From the NCBI GenBank assembly GCA_023313575.1, contig JAJTTP010000009.1, forward strand, positions 1,116,001-1,180,000: a stretch of DNA of 64,000 bases, in the 5' to 3' direction. Shown here in pieces: positions 25,301-36,123 of this stretch (position 1 is the first letter of the stretch; each line of letters opens with the position of its first letter). The DNA comes from Eutypella sp. D-1 (taxonomy: Eukaryota > Ascomycota > Sordariomycetes > Xylariales > Diatrypaceae). Under the pieces are notes generated by a model. That model was not told the origin of the DNA and searched no databases. It saw only the letters and a list, made by a program, of their open reading frames with translations. Both the position numbers and the translations under genes were made by a program.

Positions 25301-28300
25301 ATTATAAAAGGTTAAGATAAATTTATTACGAGCTTTCGTAATTAAGTTTATTTTAATTTTATAACTGTAATAACTGTTAAGGATTTATAATATCCCCGCC
25401 GGCGGTTTAAAAAACCAGTATTTTATAACGTAACAGATTAATTTTTTTTTCCGTATCGGTAATTACTTTATTTTTATCCTTTATTAATAATAAACGGAAG
25501 TTATTTTTAAATTTATACCAGCCGATAATTTTAAAAATATTTTTATCGTTTTTAGCTTCGGCGATAAGTTTATTTTAATATTCTTTTTTAACTCGGCGTA
25601 CCGGTTTTTTTTAAACCTTAATTAATTTTTAAGTTTTTTTAATATCGCTTATTCGGTTAATACGGTATAAATAAGTAATAGCTTTTTTATAGTTTTTATT
25701 TTATTAAGTAATATCCCGACCGCGGTTATATTTTAATTTACCCGTAACTTTTATAACCCGTTTTAACATTTTTAATAAAATGTTAATAAATGCCTCCGTT
25801 TTTGCTTTAAAAATCGGGTTCGTTAAAAAAAAAAAGGTTATTAAGGTTTTATTTTTAATATAAATGTATTAGTTAAAAAAAACGTAACCGGGCTTTTTCG
25901 GAAAAGCTTAATTTAATACGTAAAAGTTTTTTAAAAAGGTTTACCGGTATTTCGGTTATTATAATATAATAATCGGAGCCGGTATATAAAATATTATCGA
26001 TTACTGCCGTTACCCGTAAAACGTTTAATAAAGTTAAATTTAATATGTTATTTACCGTATAAATAAAAGCTTTTAAATTAAAAACGTTTAATAATTATAC
26101 TTTTATTTATTTTATTATTTTAATACTTGGTTTTTTATAACGGCGATAGCTTAGTTATTACGTTTAATATACCGTATTAAATTTTTTTTTACCGTACCGC
26201 TTATTAAATAACTTTTAATTTTTAAAAAGCGTAAAAAATAAATATTAATTAATTTAACGTTATTAATTTTTATTACGTATGTATTTAAAAAAATAAAGAG
26301 GTAAAATTACGTAATTTATAAATTAAGGTTTTATCGTACGTACGTAAGCATTCGTAATATTTAAAAAACCTAGTTTTCCGTAAAAAAGAAAACGTTATAT
26401 TTTAAATAAGTTTTAATCAGTTTTTTATTATCGGTTATTTTAACTTATGCTTATAGCTTTTATATTAAAATAATATCGGTTTTAATTTTAATTACCGTAT
26501 TTAAAACGGTATTATATATTACCGGTTTTTTACGGATATTTATTTAAATAATGCGTAAGTATTTTCCTTATCCTCGTATATCGCGCTATAAGTTATAACT
26601 TATAAAAAAAAGGGTTTTAATTAACGCCGTTTTATATAACTTTTATCTTTATTTCGTTCCCGGAAAGTCGTAAAGGGCGGGGGTAATAAAAGGTTTTATT
26701 AATATTAATAACTAATTTATCGTATTTATTGTTATCGGCTTTAAGTTTTATCGGGTATTATTATTTTTCGAAGTTTTTAAAAAAATATCTTTTTATTTAT
26801 TACGTATTTATTAACTTAATAAAAAGCTTTTAATTTAGCATTAATATTTTTATACTTTTTATTTTTTAAAACGTTAAAAGTTAACGATATTATCCGTGTA
26901 AACTTAATTAATATTTATTAGTTTTATAAAAACGTTTATAATAAAGGCTTTTTTATTTAATAATTACGCTTCCGTTTTTTTATATTTTTTATTTTTTTAT
27001 TTTAAAGCGGGTAAAAAAATATTAATATTTAGTTTTAAGTTTAAAGTTAAGGTTAAAATACGCGTAAGCCCGGCGTTAAAGTGGTAATTATTACTTTTAA
27101 GGCTTAAAGTGTTAACGTTATTATATTAAAGGTTAAAGATTTTACCGTTACTTTAAGTTTATTTTTATTAAACAAGCAGGGTATAAAAAGTTATTATAAA
27201 TATAAAGGCTTTTTATAATTAAAGCATTTAAAGTTTGCTTAATATATTTTTAAATTTCCGTAAACCTTCCGGTTATACCGTTTATATCGTTTTAACTTAT
27301 CGTAATTCCGACCGTCGTAAAAATTTAAATAGCGGTTATATTACGTAATTTTCGGGGTTTTTTTTTATAACCTGGTTAATTTAAAGTCGAAAACCTTAAA
27401 GCTTTTAACTTTACGTAAAAAATTATTATTTATTTTTATTATAAGGATTTTAAAACGTAACGGCTGGTTTTATAAAAATTAATAAGTTTTAATTTTATTT
27501 AAGTAACGATTTTGTATTAAATAACCTCGTTTACGGGCTTTATGCCGTTATTTATACGGAGTTTTTTTAATACTTTTTATAAAATATACGAAAACTATTA
27601 TTTAACCTTTTTTAAACGTATGCCGGTTTTATTTATAACGGTAAAGCGGTTTTATATATATTAACGGGATATTTCGTTTTTAATTAAAAATGTTTAGCCC
27701 GTTTTAATACGTTAAATTTTAATAACTTTAAATAAGTTTAGGTTTAATAATTCCATTAACGCTATTTTAACGTTTATAAGTTTAAATATTGCTTATTCGT
27801 GGTTCTTTTTTAATTTAAAAAAAAGGTGGCGGTTTAAATATTGGCTTAGGCTTTTTTTTATTTAAATTTTTTATCCGGGGGGGGATAGGGCCATTTTTAT
27901 TTTTACTTAAGTTAATCGAAAGCGTTATTTTTACCGCGTTTTACGCGATAAAACTTAGGTTTAATTTTTTTTATTAATTTTCTTTTACCGTTACGTTTAT
28001 ATACGATATTTACAAAGCCTGTTAAAATAATTATATAAGCTTTAGCTTACCGTCGTTATTATTAGCTAAGCCTTTATCCGGTAATCTTTATCGAAAAGTG
28101 TTAATAAAAAGGGTAAAAAATAAAACGTATTAAGATTAAATAAAGCCGTTAAGCTTTTATTTTTTTATTTTTTTAATATTAATGTTAACAGTAAAAGTGG
28201 TAATAACTGTGGTAACAATAATAACGTGTTTTATAACGTTTATATCTAAGTTATTAATAATTTTAATTATTACCTTTTTTATTAATTAACGGGAAAAGTT

Positions 28301-28855
28301 TATTTATATTATATATGTATTTAACTTAAAGCTTAAAAAAACCGAATCGAAATAAACGGAAAATGCGATTAAAATATTAAACTTTATTTTTATTACGGCT
28401 TTTATTTTTTCCTGTAATATTTATACGGAAAAAAGGATAAAGTTATTTAACGCATTTTTCGGGGCTTTTAAAATAAAAAAAACCGGTTATATAAGCCTTA
28501 AAATTTTACGCTTTTTAAGTTAAGCTTTAAGGTTATAAATACCCGTGCTTACTTTTTTAATTTTAACGTTTTTTAAGTTATTAAAAATAGGCACGGGTTT
28601 TTATAAAAAAAATATTATTGCCGCGGCGATATCGTAAATACGGATAATTATCGCGGGTGTTTTAAAAGCAGGCCGTTTAACATTTTGCCCCGGGGGGGTT
28701 TAAAGTTAAAAAGGCGGCGGTTTTATTATTTTTAATATTTATAGGTATACTTAATCTAAAGGCATAAGGTAAATAAAGCTTACGATATAAATAAGATGTG
28801 TATGCGTTAAAGTTTTAATAATGGTTAAGGTAAAGAAAGTAAAAGGAAAAAGGAT
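22331..28855 (-). mobile_element. LINE-C, second near-full-length LINE, RIP-mutated
   Basis: This copy is collinear with LINE-B over about 6.3 kb plus a 187-bp nested insertion. It runs on the minus strand from GGAAAAAGGAT at 28855 (5' end) to an ATG-repeat (CAT)n tail at 22331-22350. RT motifs are at the equivalent place: KFKYINDI (catalytic YVDD block) at about 24560-24590 and the QGSP block at about 24625-24690, both RIP-altered. It interrupts gypsy-2 and so is younger than it. A TSD could not be read. Confidence 0.8.
23664..23850 (+). mobile_element. 187-bp LINE-tail unit nested in LINE-C, 14-bp TSD
   Basis: The unit reads GGATTTCCTATGTCAACCGC to a (TCA)n tail and equals the 3' terminal segment of the LINEs. 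It is flanked by TTATATCGGTAAGT at 23650-23663 and 23851-23864, an exact 14-bp duplication. LINE-B at about 6015-6028 has the same target once (TTATATCGGTTAGT). It keeps normal composition (GTGTCGG, GTCCACCC intact) while its host is heavily RIP-mutated, so it inserted later. It begins within a base or two of where the piece at 11046 begins. Confidence 0.9.
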
Positions 28856-29514
28856 ATTAAATACTTCTTAGCTTTTATCGGTCGCTGTTATAAATACTTT
28901 TACGGATATTTATTTATACGTAATTAATTTTTAAAAAAAAACTTTATATATAAAATAAAAACCCCTTGCTGTATATTTTATTATAACCTAATGCTTTTAT
29001 ATACCATTTATTCTTTCCATTATTATTTAGCGTTAATACGATTATAACGTATACGTATACGTAACTCGTAAACCCGTAAACGTTATTAAAAAATTCGGGG
29101 CAATTACGGTTTCGCCCCGATTTCGGTACTTTTAAAATAAAGGGTTTTATCGTATACGGTTAAGCCTGGTTTTAATAAATGCCGGTAAGTAACCGTATTG
29201 TTTTTATTATATACGTGGCTTATACGTAACGGGGTATTTTCGGCACGTAATCGGTATCGGTATAAAAGTATATTTTATTTTAATCGGGTAAACTGCGGTT
29301 AATTAATAAATAAGGTAAAGTTTATTAATAATTAAATCGGTTATAAACCATAAAACTTTTATATTCGACGAAAACCCCGAATTTTTATTATTAAATATTT
29401 TTTAAAGTTAAAATGTTAATTTTCGTTTTTTTTTAAATAATAAATATACCGTAAGCTAATTATTAACGTTAAGCCTTTACTTTAATGTGTTAAAATAAGC
29501 CGTTAAAGTGGCAG
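28856..29514. repeat. AT-rich sequence, probable gypsy-2 3' portion
   Basis: There are no recognisable domains. The sequence lies between LINE-C and the tRNA-like head and 3' LTR, so it should include the distal part of gypsy-2. RIP composition throughout. Confidence 0.4.
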
Positions 29515-29592
29515 TTATTAAAGGATTCGAACCTTTTTTCTTACGAAAGGGAATAACTAAGTATGTAGCCATTACACCAGGTAACCGTTAAA
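29515..29592 (-). mobile_element. tRNA-like SINE head, copy 3 (partial)
   Basis: On the minus strand GGTTACCTGGTGTAATGGCTAC (D-arm-like) is followed by a perfect B-box GGTTCGAATCC within AAAGG/CCTTT. The acceptor strands GGTTACC and AATAACT pair at five of seven positions, counting one G-T pair, and the two mismatches are C-A, as expected if G was turned to A by RIP. It resembles the heads of SINE copies 1 and 2. The anticodon stem does not fold, so it is a SINE head or tRNA relic, not a working tRNA gene. No LINE-type tail was found downstream. Confidence 0.6.
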
Positions 29593-29679
29593 ATTAAATA
29601 ATTTTTATAAATTAAATAATTTTTTAATAAAGTATTTAAGTTAAATATCGTTTTACGATATTTTTTAAGCTTAAGTATT

Positions 29680-29850
29680 TTCCTTTTTTTCCCCGTAAAA
29701 ATTAATTTAATAAAACGTAATAATAAGTTTATTTTAACCTACCGATTTATACCCCCGAATTTTAATTTTTAATTAAATTTAAATTAAATATAAAGGATTT
29801 ATTACCGGTATTAAACCGTTTTTAACATAATACGTAAAGCTTTTTATTAA
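29680..29850 (+). repeat. Gypsy-2 3' LTR portion (direct repeat)
   Basis: This is the same-orientation match to 13710-13870, including CCCCGTAAAAATTA, ACCCCCGAAT and TTTTTAATTAAATTTA landmarks. It closes gypsy-2. Confidence 0.65.
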
Positions 29851-29859
29851 AATCATGTT

Positions 29860-31837
29860 AATAATTACCGCACGATAATAGCCTATATCGTTATATAATA
29901 AAATCTCGGATTTTATCGTGTATAATATAAGTTAAAGAAAATTAGATTTTTTTTAAGTAAATAAAATACGATATTTATTTCAACCTTTATATAAAAGATT
30001 ATATATAATATAATTATATATATAACGATTTAAAGTTATTTAATATTAATTAATAATTACCGGTTTATTAATTATGCGATTATAAATTAATAAAAGTGAT
30101 GCGGTCATTATAGGTGGACTTAAAAGAATAGAATTTATTAATAATGTTATAAATAAAAAAGATCCCAGGCTAAGTGGGTGGCTTTAAGCCACTTACTTAA
30201 TGGTGGCCTTAGTGGGGCACCTATTTAAGTAAGCTATTTATTTATTTTATTTATTTATTAACAGCCTTTTAAAGATCTTATATTATAATTTTTATACAAA
30301 ATACGGTAAAAAATAATATATTTTATATTATATTTTTTTAATAATATTTTATTTTTTTATTTAATAAAAATTGAAATAAATCGAAATAAATATTTAAATT
30401 TAATATTATTATATAAATTAAATTCGAAAAGCTTTAATTACGTACGGTAGTATTAAATAAAAAGTATATAATTATATATTTATTTTTATTTTTCCTTTTT
30501 CTTTTAATATTATGTACGAAAATAGCTTTTTAAAACATTTTAAAAAAGTAATTTTAACGGGAGGTAAATACGGTATAAAATCTTATAAATCCCGGCGGAG
30601 CCGGAAATAATAATAATAAATTATCGTACGATAAAATATAATAATTAAATTTATAACTAATTAAAATATTATTTTAAATATAAACGAAATAAACGAAATT
30701 TTAATATTACACAAATATAATTAATTTCGAATAATAACTATTTAATATAATATTTAATATTTATTTCGTATAAGTTATAATAAATATTATATAATTTAAA
30801 TACGAATTAAACATAATTAAAAATATTTTAATAAATAATTTTTACGGATAAAACAAAAAGTATTTTTACGTAATTACGAAATTTTTTATAATTAAGATAT
30901 AAAAGTTATTATAGAAAAAAAATCGAAATGTTTTAAATTAATAAAGCCGTATAATTTTAATTTTAAACCGATAAGTTATTATATTTAATAATAAAAAAGT
31001 AATTTCGTACGATAAATTTAAAATAATTTTATACGATAAAACTTTTATGAAATAAATATAACCCGTATAACCAGTTTTAATACGTAAGATAAATATTAAT
31101 ATACGATAAAATATTATTAATATATAACCGATACGATACGTTTTAACTTTAATATTTAAAACCGTACCGATTTTATTTTTAATAAAAAGGAAAAATACGT
31201 ACGATATACTTTATTACCGGAAAAGGAAAATTATTAAAAAAGTATTTTTATACGATATAAAAAATTAATAATAAATATTACCGTACGATAATAATTACCC
31301 GGAATATAATCAACGTAAAAAGTTAATAATCTTTTTAACTTTACATAAATATTTTTATTTAAATTATTACGTTTATAATTAAAACGTATAATTTATTATA
31401 ATAATAATATATCGAAAACGGACCGATTAATATTATAATAATATTAATATTTTAAAAACGTTAAAAAAAGGACCGGAATTATACCGGAAAACAGTACGAT
31501 ATTTTATATAATAAAGTACGAATTTTTGTTAATTATTACCGACGGTTAAAAATTATAAAAAATTAATATTATACCGTATTCCCGGATATTTTATTTAATC
31601 GTGCGGGAAATTTTTATATTAATTATATTAATTTAAATCTGATTTAAAAATATATATACGAAATATTTAATATATATTTTAATATAAATATTAATTATAA
31701 TATTTATTACACCGATTAATTAATATTAGTTTTCTTACGAAATAAGTAAAATAACCCGGATAAAAATATAATAAAAGTTTTAAAATTATTATTTAATAAA
31801 TTATAATTTATATAATATATTTTTTATACGGTAATAA
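29860..31837. repeat. AT-rich RIP-mutated block with one preserved 130-bp patch
   Basis: No gene is visible. About 30108-30240 is less mutated and carries a short hairpin, AAGTGGGTGGC/GCCACTTACTT, near 30165-30200. It might be the end of another LTR or DNA element. The rest (30,420-31,837) is a decayed repeat in which I could not name a domain. Confidence 0.45.
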
Positions 31838-32726
31838 TTAATAATAATAATAATGATTTATTTTACGTTTAAAATGGACCAGTTATTTAAATATAAATAT
31901 AAGCTTATTATATAAATTAATATGGTCCGTATTATATAATATATAAAACGGTAAAAATAAAATTTTATAATTAATAATTAGTTATAACCGGTAAAACCCG
32001 TATTAACGTATTACAGTTAATAAAAAAAAAGCTATTTAAATAAGCCGTATAATTTATAACGGCGGTATTTATTAAATTAAAATAACGTAAAAAGGAAAAT
32101 CGTAATAAAGCGGGTAATTTAATTAAAACGTTAATTAACCGGGGTTATTAATTAACGTTAATTAATAAATTAAAATTACGTATTAATATATATTAAAATT
32201 TTATTTACGGCCGTATAGCTTTAATAAATATTAACAGTTACGGTTAAACAATACGGTACGATAAATACGTATTGCGGTTATGGTTTAATTATAAAATATC
32301 GGCCCGGTAAATTAAACGTATTTAAATAATAAAGCCGATATTATAATAAGGTTAAAGCTTTAATATTATAAAAAGAAAACGGGGGCGTTAATTAATTAAG
32401 CCATTACCGGACCGGAAAAATAAGTCGGTAACTAACAGTAATTAACGGAGTTACGTTAATTTTACGCCGGCCGGAAAAGCCGGAAGGTTAAAATTTATTT
32501 AAAAAATAAATTTTAATTAATTATGCCGGCCCGGTAAGGCCGGAAAAAAAGGGGTGGTTTCGGTAAAGCCGGAAAAGTAAACCCGAAAAGTGGGTCCGAT
32601 TTATTACCTGCGGGAAAAAGCGGGACTGGCGGTAAAACCGTTTTAATTATTAAAAGATTTAAACCTTTTTTCCTTTTTTTATATAAAAGGAGCAGCCTAA
32701 GTGCGTAGTTATTATACCAGGTGGCC
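31838..32726 (-). mobile_element. SINE copy 2, heavily RIP-mutated, inserted in the TPR-MYND gene
   Basis: It aligns with SINE copy 1 from the ATG-repeat tail (31838-31855) through the shared body (for example CGGACCGGAAAAATAAGTCGG near 32405) to the tRNA-like head. The head reads GGCCACCTGGTATAATAACTAC on the minus strand from 32726. The B-box is mutated to GGTTTAAATCT. GC-rich blocks of copy 1 appear here with C-to-T and G-to-A changes on both strands, typical RIP. The head end abuts coding sequence of the TPR-MYND gene. The flanks could form a RIP-eroded TSD (ATTAATAGCGGC right, ATTAATAATAAT left), but the simple repeat makes this uncertain. Confidence 0.8.
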
Positions 32727-33406
32727 ATTAATAGCGGCTAAAGCAATACGGGCGTTATAAAGTGGTTTGTGTCTTTTGCGCCAGTCTTGACCCTGGCATT
32801 TCTTAGAGTAATACCAAACCGAGCGGCAAGCAGAGTAAGCCGAGAGTTGATTAAGAGCAACCATTTCATTCGCGGGACACTAAACCGTAGCAATTAATAC
32901 TCGTATGGTCACAGTAGTCAAGCATCACTTATTACACTCACGTGATAGTTGCCACACAGGACCTCATGTTTCTTGTCCCCTTTCATCCGCGTGGCCCTGG
33001 CATCCTCGAAGTTGCCCTGCGCCTCTCGCAGCCTAGCGAGATTGTCCCTGGTAACGGCGGCGTCGAGCCTGGGACCCATACCCAGACCGTTTGGTTTCCC
33101 CTCGCGGACGTTGAAGGCCTTCAGGAGCGCGTCCTCGGCCTCGGGAAGGCGGCCGGCCTTGAGGTAGGCCTCTCCGAGCGCGTTGAAGCTGATGGCGGCC
33201 TGGACGGATGACTCGGAGAAGGCACGGATTTTCAAGGCTAGTGCTTCGCGGTGGAGGGCAATAGCTTCATCTAGTTGACCGGCTTGGTCCAATAGGTTGG
33301 CGCAACTGTTCTTGTCGACGGCTACGGTGTTAGCTTCCATGATTGCGGATACAATGTCCGGATCGGTGTTGTCGTCAACGCCGGTAAGGTTAAGAAACGG
33401 CTCCAT
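32712..33406 (-). pseudogene. TPR protein with C-terminal MYND zinc finger, damaged by SINE and RIP
   Basis: Model: exon 1 33406-32942 (155 codons), intron 32941-32880 (62 nt, GTGAGT...TTTAG), exon 2 32879-32712. The first ATG is 33406 (MEPFLNLTGVDD); upstream in-frame codons have no ATG. Exon 1 encodes TPR pairs (NLLDQAGQLDEAIALHREAL; ALGEAYLKAGRLPEAEDALL; NLARLREAQGNFEDA), as in kinesin-light-chain-type repeats. Across the splice the frame reads LCGNYHCP and then a MYND-like series AYSACRSVWYYSKKCQ, QDWRKRHKPLY. Three positions that are Cys in MYND fingers are Tyr here, each by a TGY-to-TAY change. The SINE begins 15 residues after the finger and supplies the stop. The finger can hardly bind zinc normally. 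Without splicing the ORF would end at 32918. TPR-MYND proteins are common fungal proteins of unclear function. Confidence 0.75.
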
Positions 33407-33493
33407 GGTTGCTGTAGGGTCAGTGCCTTTATCTGATGAGGCAATGGATAGACCGTGAATGGATGGAAAAGAAGGAGAGGTAAAAGGGATCAA

Positions 33494-34255
33494 ATGTTAA
33501 GGTCCGAGGCAGCTATAAGGACTAAATAAAAAGCAGTACTGTATAATAAGGGGAAAGGGGGAAAAGGAGGTGTGACAATTACAATCGGCCTTGCCAGGCA
33601 GGCATTGAATGTGGGTCAGAAAAATGGGACCGTTTGCCTATGCCAGCTATAGTGGCCGTGCTGCAAGCCATGAAGGCCATTGTGGGCATTATCCCATTGT
33701 GGGTGTCACATTGCGGATGGAAGATGTGGAAGATGTTGTTGTTATTTTGTCTTTTTGAATATGGAAAGGGGAAGCAATGCTACAGTGATACGAGAACCTA
33801 ACAAGACAAGCTATATATATAGGGCGGGATAAGCGTTGCGAACCGTTATAAACGGTCACAAACCAAGGTACAGTAAAGTAAGTACATGGTAGGCTGTAGA
33901 CCCTACCTAGCTGCAGGCTCCACCTAAAATGAGTGAAATAACGGTACGTACCTGATAACCCGTCTGTATAAAGAAAAGACCCACCTTACCCTACTTTCTG
34001 GACTTTGTACCTGGTACCTTGCCTCAACCCCGCAACCCAGGTAGGTACCTGGTAATTCGATTTAGTCATACTTACCCGGACTTGACCCTAAAGAAGAAGA
34101 AAAAGAAAAAGAAGATGAAGAAGAAGTAGAAGAAAATTCATGGGTGCTTCACTTCTACTACCACTTCTACTACCACTCGTCACCACCAACCATCAATCAT
34201 CTCACCACTCTAGCCGGTGGCAATAACAACAACAACAGCAACAACAACAACTGCG
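33494..34255. promoter_or_regulatory. Intergenic region between divergent TPR-MYND and TrpRS genes
   Basis: This shared upstream region serves two divergent genes. It contains a purine tract of GAA/AAG units at about 34090-34133 just before the TrpRS leader, and TACCTAGGTA-like motifs at about 33905 and 34035. No ORF is convincing. Confidence 0.5.
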
Positions 34256-35685
34256 ATGGCAGACAACAACAACAACAGCAACAACCAAACACCCGTTGCT
34301 GCGGAGGCATCGCAGCCACCGCAGGCACAGGAACAAGATATCAACCCCTGGTCGGTTGGCGGTGCGCAGGATGCGGAAGGAAACGTAGCCGCAATCAACT
34401 ACGATGCCATAGTAGAGTAAGTCCAGAAGTGTATATACCGTGTCTGTCTCTGTGTGTTCTCTCTCTCTCTGTGTGTGTGTCTGATCGATCGATAAACCAA
34501 CCAATCTACAGCAAATGGAAGACGCAACGGGTCGATGAAGCCCTCCTCGAACGCTTCGAGCGGGTCACTGGCCGAAAGCCTCATCGATGGTTGCGTCGTG
34601 GCCTTTTCTTCAGTCACCGCGACTTTGACAAGATTCTCGACTGCTATGAGCGCGGCGAACCCTTCTTCCTCTACACCGGAAGAGGCCCCAGTACCGGTAG
34701 CCTGCACCTGGGACACACCATCCCTATGCAATTCACCCAATGGCTCCAGGAATGCTTCGACGTCCCTCTCGTCTTCATGTTGACCGATGACGAGAAGGCC
34801 ATTTTCAATGAAGGCCTCACCTGCGAAGACACCATGAAATACGCCCTAGACAACGCCCGCGACATCATCGCCCTGGGCTTCGACGTGAAGAAGACTTTCA
34901 TCTACAGTGACTTGAAGTATCTGGGCAATCACTTTCTTATGAATGCCTGGGAGTTCTCCAAGTTAGTCACCTTCAACCAGGTCCGCGGTGCATTTGGCTT
35001 CGATGCGAGCACCAACATCGGCCGCGTCTTTTTCCCCTCTATCCAGTGTGTCGCCGCTTTCGCCACCTCCTACCCCGAACTTTGGGCCGACGAACCACTA
35101 CCGTCCCGCCTGCCCTCCATCGCCAAGATCCCCTGTCTCATCCCCATGGGCATCGACCAAGATCCTTACTTCCGCCTAGTTCGAGATAATGCCCACCGGA
35201 TGAGCAACCCTTCGCCGAAGCCGGCCTTGATCCACTCGAAATTTCTCACGGCGCTACAAGGAGCTGGGGGTAAGATGTCTTCATCGAATCCCAACTCGGC
35301 CATCTTCATGACGGATACGCCCAAACAAATCAAGACCAAGATGAACCGGCACGCGTTCAGCGGGGGTCAAGAAACCCTCGAGGAGCACCGCCGCTTGGGC
35401 GGTAACCCTGATGTCGATGTATCGTACATCTACTTGACGTATTTCGAAGAGGACGACGAGAAGCTGGTTGAGGTCTACAACAACTACAAGGCGGGCACTT
35501 TGTTGACGGGGGAGCTCAAGAAGATGGCTATCGATTTGTTGCAGGAATACGTGCAACAGTTCCAGACGAGGAGGGCTGCTGTTGATGATCAGGTGCTGGA
35601 ACAGTTTATGCGTCCTAGGAAGCTGGAATGGAGAGGAAACCCGCAGCATCCTCCAGCAAATGTGTTAGGAACCAAGAAGAAGTAG
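34256..35685 (+). CDS. WRS1: Cytoplasmic tryptophanyl-tRNA synthetase
   Basis: Model: join 34256-34416 and 34512-35685, 444 aa, one 95-nt intron (GTAAGT...CTACAG). It charges tRNA-Trp with tryptophan in the cytosol, as a class I synthetase. The start is the ATG of MADNNNN; the intron removes an in-frame stop and joins INYDAIV-D-KWKTQRVDEALLERF, like other eukaryotic TrpRS. Signature 1 (HIGH) is LHLGH at about residues 118-122 within YTGRGPSTGSLHLGH. Signature 2 is KMSSS at about 308-312, the eukaryotic KMSAS-type variant. TDDEK and GRGPS blocks are typical of the eukaryotic and archaeal branch. The N-terminus is Asn/Gln-rich and low-complexity. The lysine-rich end (GTKKK) is normal. Length fits the family and no defects are seen. 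Confidence 0.95.
34417..34511 (+). other. Intron of the TrpRS gene
   Basis: GTAAGT donor and CTACAG acceptor, with a TC/TG microsatellite at about 34440-34480 inside the intron. Splicing preserves the frame between two conserved exon segments. Confidence 0.85.
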
Positions 35686-36123
35686 TTACATAGTTGTAGT
35701 AAACAATAAGCACTACTTGACTACCTACGTAGTGGGAAGAAAAGAAAAGAAAAGAAAAGAAAAACCATTGCCTCTATTCCAAGCCCGGTTGTTAAACACG
35801 AACCTTGAAGTAATGCCATCTGTGGATATATATATATTAAAAGTAAATTTGTTAATATTTATTATGTAAGACATGGGCACTAGATGTACATAGCACAACT
35901 ACATAGTAATATGGACGGACTAATTGGATGTACATACTTATCGGTACTTTAGGTAAGTAAATACCTAGAGCTAGGTACATAGGTCGGTAGGTATACAACC
36001 AGACACCTGCTCTTGGACATTTTTGGAACTTCCCCATCTACAACTTCCCTCATCAGGCATTTTTCCAGCCTCCAGCCTCCAGCCTCCATATGTATATGTA
36101 TATGTATATATGCGCAACAGAAG
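35686..36123. promoter_or_regulatory. Intergenic region upstream of the LRR gene
   Basis: It holds an (AAAAG)n tract at about 35740-35765, TACCTAGAGCTAGGTA-like motifs at 35950-35995, a (CCAGCCT)n tract at 36065-36087 and (TATATG)n at 36088-36111 just before the ATG. No gene is seen. Confidence 0.5.
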
